From: Bacillota bacterium
GTDB taxonomy: Bacteria > Bacillota > Clostridia > Christensenellales > CAG-138
Assembly (NCBI GenBank): GCA_023435025.1
Contig: JAEYSE010000020.1
Span: 18,990 to 82,989, forward strand
Direction: 5' to 3'
Length of the DNA stretch: 64,000 bases
Every line of letters begins with the position of its first letter. Positions within the stretch are counted from its first letter, which is position 1. Positions 58,433-64,000 of this stretch are shown in pieces. The position numbers were made by a program, and so were the translations under genes. The notes under the pieces are model-generated. The model saw nothing but the letters and a program-made list of their open reading frames with translations. It had not been told where the DNA came from and ran no database searches.

Positions 58433-60550
58433 ATGGAGGAGCAGTTCAGGCCAACGCCGATCTTGCAGATACATAGGGAACAGGACACCGATATGGTCAT
58501 AGCCTTGGCTGGCAACCCCAACGTAGGGAAATCCACCGTGTTTAACACGCTGACAGGCATGCGCCAGCATACGGGGAACTGGCCGGGGAAGACAGTGGCG
58601 AGCGCCCAGGGCCGCGCCGTATTCCGCAAGGCGGGGTATGTGCTGGTGGATCTGCCCGGTACGTATTCGCTCATGGCACATTCTACGGAGGAGGAAATCG
58701 CACGGGATTTCCTCCTTTTTGGCGGTGCTGAAGCCGCCGTAGTGGTCTGCGATGCCACCTGTCTGGAGCGAAACTTAAACCTTGTGCTGCAAACGCTGGA
58801 ACTTGCGCCGCGTACCGTCGTCTGTGTGAATCTGATGGATGAGGCGGCAAAGAAGGGCGTCAGGCTGGATCTTCCAAAGTTGGAGCATATGCTCGGGGTA
58901 CCGGTGGTGGGAACTTCCGCGCGGGAAAACAAGGGTTTGGATGTACTGATGGCCCGCGTAGAAGAAATGGTGGCGCAGCGTGAAAAAGTGCCGTTTGAGG
59001 TCCGCTATGCACCCGCCGTGGAGGAAGTGGTATCCATACTGCAGCCTGTACTTTCCGAACTGCCGCTTCAAAACCTTCCAACTCGGTTTGCGGCCTTAAA
59101 GCTGTTGGAAGGGGACCAAACGCTGCTTACCCGCATAAAAGAACAGCTTGGGCTTGATCTCCCGGCGCTTTTAAGCGAGCCGCTTTCCCGCGCACGGGAG
59201 GCGCTTCGCGTCGGAGGCTGCGAGGACCTCGAAAACGCGTTGGTAGCAGGGCTGTATCGCGAGGCGGAACGCCTTGCCGCAGCCTGCGTGACGCAAACCA
59301 AAGAGGAGTATCAGGTGCGGCAGTGGAAGCTTGATAAACTGCTCACTGGCAAATGGACGGGTACACTCATCATGCTGCTTCTGCTCGCGGTGGTGTTCTA
59401 CATTACAATCGCGGGCGCAAACGTACCCTCTCGGCTGCTTTCACAAGGGCTGTTCTGGGTAGGGGACCGGTTTTCGGAAGGGTTGCTGGGGGTGGGCGCG
59501 CCGGAATGGTTGCGCAGCATGCTGGTGGACGGGATATACCGGGTGCTCGCCTGGGTGGTATCCGTCATGCTGCCACCCATGGCGATATTCTTCCCACTGT
59601 TTACGCTGCTGGAGGACTTGGGTATGCTGCCGCGCGTGGCATTCAACCTGGACCACCGCTTCCGCAAATGCAACGCCTGCGGAAAACAGTCCCTCACACA
59701 TTGTATGGGCTTTGGCTGCAATGCCGCAGGGGTCATAGGCTGCCGGATCATAGACAGCCCGCGTGAGCGGCTGATCGCCATATTGACCAACAACTTCGCC
59801 CCCTGCAATGGGAGATTTCCAACTCTAATCGCTATACTCACCATATTCTTTGTAGGCACTGCCGCACGCCCGGGCGACGGCGCAGTTGCGGCACTGCTGC
59901 TTACCTCCATTATTGCGCTGGGGGTGATGGCTACATTTCTGTCCTCCTGGCTGCTCTCCAAGACCATATTAAAAGGGGAAGCATCCGCATTCACGCTTGA
60001 GCTTCCGCCTTTTCGGAGACCGCAGATCGGCAAGGTCATTGTTCGCTCCATATTTGACCGCACGCTGTTTGTATTAAGCCGAGCGGTCGCGATTGCGGCC
60101 CCGGCCGGGCTTGTGATCTGGATACTAGCCAATGTGCAGGTTGGCGGCCTTACACTGCTTGCACACGGTACGGCGTTCTTGGATCCGTTCGCCCGCTTCT
60201 TCGGGCTGGACGGCGTGATTTTGATGGCGTTCATACTTGGCCTGCCCGCCAACGAAATCGTCATTCCGATCATTTTGATGACGTATCTGTCCCGGGGCAG
60301 CATTCTGGAATACGACTCGTTGGCCTCGCTTTCCGCGCTGCTTACCCAAAACGGGTGGACGTGGGTGACAGCCGTGTGCGTTGTGTTGTTCTGCCTGATG
60401 CACTGGCCCTGCTCGACCACGCTTTTGACCATAAAAAAAGAAACCGGCAGCTTAAAATGGATGGCCGTCGGGTTCCTGCTTCCCACCATATTTGGGCTAG
60501 CTGCCTGCGCGTTGGTTGCGAATTTGGCGAGGCTATTCGGGCTAGCGTAA
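58433..60550 (+). CDS. feoB: Ferrous iron transporter FeoB
   Basis: 705 aa. N-terminal G-domain: G1 GNPNVGKS, G2 region around Thr in QHTGNWPGKTV, G3 DLPGTYSL, G4 NLMD, G5 SARENKG. A helical insulator is followed by the membrane part with two Gate motifs (MLPRVAF region and FRRPQIGKVI) and about eight helices; NNFAPCNGRFPTL carries the conserved Cys-proximal segment. Imports Fe2+. Start ATG at 58433 after GGAGGCGGG. No FeoC gene follows. Confidence 0.95.
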   Translation: MEEQFRPTPILQIHREQDTDMVIALAGNPNVGKSTVFNTLTGMRQHTGNWPGKTVASAQGRAVFRKAGYVLVDLPGTYSLMAHSTEEEIARDFLLFGGAEAAVVVCDATCLERNLNLVLQTLELAPRTVVCVNLMDEAAKKGVRLDLPKLEHMLGVPVVGTSARENKGLDVLMARVEEMVAQREKVPFEVRYAPAVEEVVSILQPVLSELPLQNLPTRFAALKLLEGDQTLLTRIKEQLGLDLPALLSEPLSRAREALRVGGCEDLENALVAGLYREAERLAAACVTQTKEEYQVRQWKLDKLLTGKWTGTLIMLLLLAVVFYITIAGANVPSRLLSQGLFWVGDRFSEGLLGVGAPEWLRSMLVDGIYRVLAWVVSVMLPPMAIFFPLFTLLEDLGMLPRVAFNLDHRFRKCNACGKQSLTHCMGFGCNAAGVIGCRIIDSPRERLIAILTNNFAPCNGRFPTLIAILTIFFVGTAARPGDGAVAALLLTSIIALGVMATFLSSWLLSKTILKGEASAFTLELPPFRRPQIGKVIVRSIFDRTLFVLSRAVAIAAPAGLVIWILANVQVGGLTLLAHGTAFLDPFARFFGLDGVILMAFILGLPANEIVIPIILMTYLSRGSILEYDSLASLSALLTQNGWTWVTAVCVVLFCLMHWPCSTTLLTIKKETGSLKWMAVGFLLPTIFGLAACALVANLARLFGLA

Positions 60551-60557
60551 TGGAATT

Positions 60558-61415
60558 TTAAACTTCACGGTCTTGGTGATTAAGATGCGAGTAGAGCGAA
60601 TACAGCGCCTGTGGCTCCAGTGCCTCCGCGCGCACGCCTTCGGGCAAATTTGCGCTCTTCATGGCTTCCCGTATGGTTTCACGCGGGTAACGTGTGGAGA
60701 GCAGGTTGTTTAGCAGCGTCTTTCTTCGCATGGCGAACGCGCTTTGTAAAAAAGATAAAAAGCCTTCCGGCAGCGGAGCGCCCTTTGAAACAAGGCGCAC
60801 CACTGCGGAATGCACGTCTGGCTGTGGATAATAGGCCGAAGGGGGGAGCTTTAACACCTCTTCCACGTCGTAGCCGCACTGTGCAGCTACGGTCAACGGA
60901 CCGTAGACGCGGTCGGCAGGTCCTGCGAAAAAGCGCTCCGCCGCCTCCTGCTGCAGCATCAGCGTCATGCATGCAATAGGTAAGGCGCATTTTAGAAGCA
61001 TCAGCACGATGGGCGTTGTGATGTAGTAAGGCAAATTCCCCGCCACGGTGAGCGGGCCGCCACCTAACTCTTTATGCAGCGCGGCAATATCAGCTTTGAG
61101 GATATCCCCCTCCACAAGAATCAGCCGAGGGGAGGAAAGCGTCTCCTGCAATACGCGTATCATGGCCGCGTCCTTTTCCACGGCGGCCACCGCTTTTGCG
61201 CGCTGCAGCAGGCCTTCCGTAAGCGCGCCTAATCCGGGGCCGATTTCAAGCACCGGCCGATCGTCCACATTCATGGCGTCAATGAGCGCATCGCGTGCGC
61301 CCTGGTCCGCCAAAAAATTTTGCCCCAGCGCCTTGTTTGGCGTGAGGCCGAACCTGGAAAGCCGCTCCTTTATGCCTGCGGGCGAACACAGCGGGTGTGT
61401 GAAAGCCGCGCTCAT
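60558..61415 (-). CDS. ksgA: 16S rRNA dimethyladenosine transferase KsgA
   Basis: 285 aa from the ATG at 61415, overlapping the stop of the YabE-like gene (ATGA). SAM motif LEIGPGLGALTEGL, catalytic motif AGNLPYYITTPI, N-terminal ALGQNFLAD and C-terminal PLPEGFLSFLQSAF(A)MRRKTL in family form. Dimethylates A1518 and A1519 of 16S rRNA during small-subunit assembly. In many Firmicutes rnmV lies between yabE and ksgA; here the two are directly coupled. Confidence 0.95.
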   Translation of the reverse strand: MSAAFTHPLCSPAGIKERLSRFGLTPNKALGQNFLADQGARDALIDAMNVDDRPVLEIGPGLGALTEGLLQRAKAVAAVEKDAAMIRVLQETLSSPRLILVEGDILKADIAALHKELGGGPLTVAGNLPYYITTPIVLMLLKCALPIACMTLMLQQEAAERFFAGPADRVYGPLTVAAQCGYDVEEVLKLPPSAYYPQPDVHSAVVRLVSKGAPLPEGFLSFLQSAFAMRRKTLLNNLLSTRYPRETIREAMKSANLPEGVRAEALEPQALYSLYSHLNHQDREV

Positions 61416-62722
61416 TTCAGGATATAGATTGTGATGTTGCGTTTGCGTCCCCACTTCTTGCATTCTTTTTCCGTTTCCATAAAAAGATCGATTTGGTTCT
61501 TGGCGCCGCCATCCTCATGGCGGAACGCGCCGGTATCCTGGGCGGTACAGTACCCGTAACCGGGGATGTACAGCTTTGTACCGTAGGGAATTATTTTGGG
61601 GTTCACGGCCACATATCCTACCCTGGGACGCCGCCCCGTTGCGGTACGGTTGCCTGTGTGCGTGTAGGCCGTGATCTCAACTGCCACTATGGTCTCTTTT
61701 ATCTGATCCTTTGTAGGCTTGGGTTTCCAGACTCGGGTATCCCCGGTCAGGCTGGTCTGGTAACGAATCTTGGTGCCTACAATCTTGACCTCGTCCACGG
61801 CTTCCTTAAGTATGATCTGGTTCATGATCTCACGGGAAGAGAGTACGCCGTCCCGGTAGACAATACGCCTGACGGTTCGCTTTTCTCCGTTTTCGCCCTC
61901 GGTAACGATTTTGTCATTGCCGATATAGATGTCTTCGTCCTTTATAATTTCCTCGTCGAATTCAATGACCTCGTCCACCGTCGCGTATTCGGTCTTAACG
62001 TCTATATGACGTACCAGCATGCCCGGCTCCACATCCGAATAGGGGAGGGCGGTCAGCTCGTCATCCGCATCATACTTCACGCCCGCAAGTATAAGCGCCT
62101 CGCCCACGCTGCCTTCGCGCATCCGCAAAACGGATACTTCCCCGCCCGACGCTACCGCCAGCGGAAAGGAGGATGTAACGGTAATCTCCATATTGGGTAG
62201 AAGCGCGGAGGCCGGCTCGTAATCCATCACGTCGCCGTCTTTTAATACAATGCCGTTACTTTGAAGGAGTTCCTCTACGGTTTGCGCTTTTGTGAGGATA
62301 TTATGGGTCTGTCCGTTTGCATATACGGTCACGGGGATGGAAGTATCGCTGTAAATAAGCGCCCAGCCCAAAAAGAGGGAAGACGCAGCCACCCCAACCA
62401 GCAGCGATACCGTTACAATGCGCTGGGCGCGCCCACTCAATACGGGGGTGGTCAGCGCGCTATTTGTCTGCGGCTTAAAAGCAGTCTCCGGCGAGATTCC
62501 ATCGGCGGTCAGTTCCATGGGGGCAACGACGGTGCGTGTCTTGCCGGGCTTTTGGAGTAGATGGGAAAGCGCGTGAAACGGAAGCAGCAGCGCATGCAGC
62601 AAAAACGCCCCGGCCGTAACGAGTGCGGAACGGATCTTCAATAAAAATCCGCCGAACGCAGTGCGGCGAGGGTAACGCCGGTGCGGTGGGAGATAGCTCT
62701 GCCGCCCTCGGGTTCTGCGCAT
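61412..62722 (-). CDS. yabE: YabE-like cell-wall protein (DUF348, G5, 3D domains)
   Basis: 436 aa. A basic, long N-terminal cytoplasmic part (1-100), one membrane segment (RIVTVSLLVGVAASSLFLGWALIY), two ubiquitin-like DUF348 repeats (IPVTVYANGQTHNILTKAQTVEELL and a second one near ALILAGVKYD), a G5 domain (about 225-300), then the C-terminal 3D domain (GYVAVNPKIIPYGTKLYI, GAKNQIDLFM with the Asp motif). The 3D domain is a lytic-transglycosylase-like fold used to remodel peptidoglycan. Start ATG at 62722 with GAGGAAGCGAT upstream. Confidence 0.9.
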   Translation of the reverse strand: MRRTRGRQSYLPPHRRYPRRTAFGGFLLKIRSALVTAGAFLLHALLLPFHALSHLLQKPGKTRTVVAPMELTADGISPETAFKPQTNSALTTPVLSGRAQRIVTVSLLVGVAASSLFLGWALIYSDTSIPVTVYANGQTHNILTKAQTVEELLQSNGIVLKDGDVMDYEPASALLPNMEITVTSSFPLAVASGGEVSVLRMREGSVGEALILAGVKYDADDELTALPYSDVEPGMLVRHIDVKTEYATVDEVIEFDEEIIKDEDIYIGNDKIVTEGENGEKRTVRRIVYRDGVLSSREIMNQIILKEAVDEVKIVGTKIRYQTSLTGDTRVWKPKPTKDQIKETIVAVEITAYTHTGNRTATGRRPRVGYVAVNPKIIPYGTKLYIPGYGYCTAQDTGAFRHEDGGAKNQIDLFMETEKECKKWGRKRNITIYILK

Positions 62723-62902
62723 ATCGCTTCCTCTTTCTCAAAAATGTCCCATTTTAGGGTATAAAAATACGCTATGATCTAAAATCTTCACATAGTGTAT
62801 CAGTTTAAAACCTTGGCTGTCAAATCAATACGCCACGGCCGTGGGAACAGGATAAAATCAAGTAAAAACGAAAGAAAGGCATATCCGAAACAAATGTCGG
62901 AT

Positions 62903-63439
62903 CTATTTTTCCTCCTGAGCCAGCAGCCGCCCGAGTATGGTGTTGTAGATCGCCTCGGCCTGCTCCGGCCATGCTTCGCATGCGGCCTGCGCAAGCTGCG
63001 CTGTGGGGAAGCGCACCGAAAGATCAATGATGTGGGAGGTCTTATCCATCAGCCGGAGCACGGCAAGGTAGCCGCCGTCCGGCATCTGAGTCTGCCGGGC
63101 GTAGAATTGCGCCTCGCTGCGTACGGGCTCCCGGTTTTCGGCGGCGCAGGCGGAGAGCTTCTCCCGCAGGGAAAACGGCAGCTCCTCTGAAAACATTTGA
63201 AGCGTCTGCTCGCCCTGTGGCGTGATGCGGTACCCCTGCCCAAATGCGCAGGGGATGGCAGCGACGAGCGCATCCTCCTCCAGCTCGTTCATCCGCGCCT
63301 GAAAATCAAAATAATCCATCCAGTCTCGCTCTGCGAATATGCGGAAGAGCTGGTTTCTTGTAATTTCAAAATCGATCGCCTTTAAAAAATACAAAAGCAT
63401 GAGCTTTTGACGCGATGCCCCTAAAGAGAAATAGGCCAT
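62903..63439 (-). CDS. DUF4364-family protein
   Basis: 178 aa. N-terminal winged-helix-like segment KLMLLYFLKAIDFEITRNQLFRIF and DFQARMNELEEDALVAAIP; the YRITPQGEQTLQMF strand-turn is typical of DUF4364. The C-terminal half (HIIDLSVRFPTAQLAQAACEAWPEQAEAIYNTIL) is the conserved family domain. Widespread in Clostridia, function unknown, possibly a transcription factor. Single gene between yabE and the tRNA cluster. Confidence 0.87.
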   Translation of the reverse strand: MAYFSLGASRQKLMLLYFLKAIDFEITRNQLFRIFAERDWMDYFDFQARMNELEEDALVAAIPCAFGQGYRITPQGEQTLQMFSEELPFSLREKLSACAAENREPVRSEAQFYARQTQMPDGGYLAVLRLMDKTSHIIDLSVRFPTAQLAQAACEAWPEQAEAIYNTILGRLLAQEEK

Positions 63440-63616
63440 AGATTTTTTGCCATCCTTTACTCAGCAAGCATTCGCCCTTCATTCCACGACACCGTTTTGG
63501 AACTCTATGCGGCCCCTGAAAAACCGTGGCCCGGCATGGCGCTCGCATGGGCGGATTCCCTTATAGTATAGCATATTACAAGGCTTTTGTCCGCGCCGTA
63601 CAGGGTAAATTTCCCC

Positions 63617-63644
63617 TTGCATTCGCCCTCCTTTTATGTATAAT
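63617..63644 (+). promoter_or_regulatory. Promoter of the tRNA/6S RNA cluster
   Basis: -35 TTGCAT at 63617-63622, 16-nt spacer, -10 TATAAT at 63639-63644, 34 nt before the first tRNA. Confidence 0.65.
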
Positions 63645-63677
63645 AGTATGTGCACCCGAAAATTTCGGACGCAAAAC

Positions 63678-63754
63678 GGGGTTATAGCTCAGCTGGTCAG
63701 AGCGCTACGTTGACATCGTAGAGGTCGTTGGTTCGATCCCAACTAATCCCACCA
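63678..63754 (+). tRNA. tRNA-Val (anticodon GAC)
   Basis: 77 nt with encoded CCA. Acceptor GGGGTTA/TAATCCC, D stem GCTC/GAGC, anticodon stem CTACG/CGTAG with loop TTGACAT (GAC at 63712-63714), T stem GTTGG/CCAAC with TTCGATC. Confidence 0.95.
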
Positions 63755-63756
63755 GT

Positions 63757-63930
63757 AATCCTATGGTGTGCGTCACGTTTCTGTTATAAACCCACAGATT
63801 AACGTCGGGAGCACGCGTTGGACGGAGACGGCCATGCCCGATACGGTCGGGAAGGCTCTATCCGCTATAGTGCACCCACCTGCCTTGGAGGCGGGTGTTA
63901 TAACAAGGCGAACGGCACCACGGGATTGTT
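63757..63930 (+). ncRNA. ssrS: 6S RNA (candidate)
   Basis: About 170 nt between two tRNA genes. The ends pair: AATCCTATGGTGTGCGT (63757-63773) with ACGGCACCACGGGATT (63912-63927), about 15 base pairs with one bulge and one mismatch. The apical hairpin CCCGA-TACGG-TCGGG resembles that of known 6S RNAs. The CACCCACCTGCC...GGCGGGTG hairpin on the 3' side of the central bubble is also typical. A T5 run follows at 63928-63933. 6S RNA binds sigma-70-type RNA polymerase holoenzyme and is used in growth-phase control. Confidence 0.72.
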
Positions 63931-63949
63931 TTTACAAATACATATGCAT

Positions 63950-64000
63950 TGCGGAATTGTGTAATGGTAGCACCTACGACTCTGACTCGTATTGTCTAGG
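63950..64000 (+). tRNA. tRNA-Gln (anticodon CTG), partial at right edge
   Basis: Acceptor TGCGGAA, D arm GTG...CAC, anticodon stem TACGA/TCGTA with loop CTCTGAC (CTG at 63982-63984). The T arm and 3' acceptor strand lie beyond the window. Confidence 0.9.

Noticed and set aside
59398..60489. Long minus-strand open frame inside feoB
   Set aside because: Opposite a textbook FeoB membrane domain; no ribosome binding site or protein-like features.

Overview
The window looks like chromosomal DNA of an anaerobic, Gram-positive-type member of the Clostridia (Bacillota). Supporting signs are lipoprotein-anchored binding proteins, strong AGGAGG-type ribosome binding sites, rubrerythrin, FeoAB, a YabE-type 3D-domain protein next to ksgA, a DUF4364 protein, LysM proteins, a BceRS/BceAB-like module and a Firmicutes-type 6S RNA. 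I saw no insertion sequences, phage genes, CRISPR array or origin. Most genes in 1-53 kb lie on the minus strand.

1-13.1 kb (minus) is one long operon. In transcription order it holds: a HAD hydrolase, a complete FbpABC/AfuABC-like ABC importer (fused permease, ATPase, lipoprotein), a four-helix membrane protein, a second HAD hydrolase, a LacI-type sensor domain with no DNA-binding domain, a cytoplasmic metallo-beta-lactamase-fold protein, an endonuclease/exonuclease/phosphatase-fold enzyme, and a second paralogous importer whose binding protein runs off the left edge. 13.4-16.8 kb encodes a heterodimeric ABC exporter. 17.1-19.7 kb is lacI - PHP phosphoesterase - PfkB kinase. 19.9-23.8 kb is three HAD paralogues followed by a phosphoglycerate mutase (iPGM type) that is circularly permuted, the most unusual gene here. 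Three promoters in this part carry the same LacI/cre-like operator, so the whole 1-23.8 kb stretch is probably one regulon. I infer uptake and dephosphorylation or rephosphorylation of an organic phosphate.

24-36.5 kb is mixed: a YkvA-like protein, a membrane M28 peptidase with helices inserted in its catalytic domain, a GNAT enzyme, a YjbR-like protein, an overlapping DUF2087/GIY-YIG pair, a two-subunit aconitase X with an enoate-reductase-like flavoenzyme and a divergent TetR regulator, rubrerythrin, a GGGtGRT protein with a NifU-like partner, and two membrane proteins. 36.6-43 kb is a third importer (two separate permeases) with its own ComEC-like MBL protein and a LacI regulator flanked by two mirror-image operators. 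43.3-47.4 kb holds a peroxiredoxin, two tandem LysM/GH18-like proteins with altered catalytic motifs, and an alpha/beta hydrolase. 47.4-53 kb is a sugar operon (SDR, PHP, medium-chain dehydrogenase, rhamnulokinase-like kinase, GNAT).

53-64 kb holds a two-component system plus BceAB-like transporter with a BceR-type site between them, a DtxR-family regulator divergent from feoAB, ksgA, the YabE-like gene, a DUF4364 gene, and an RNA cluster: tRNA-Val(GAC), a candidate 6S RNA and a tRNA-Gln(CUG) cut by the right edge.
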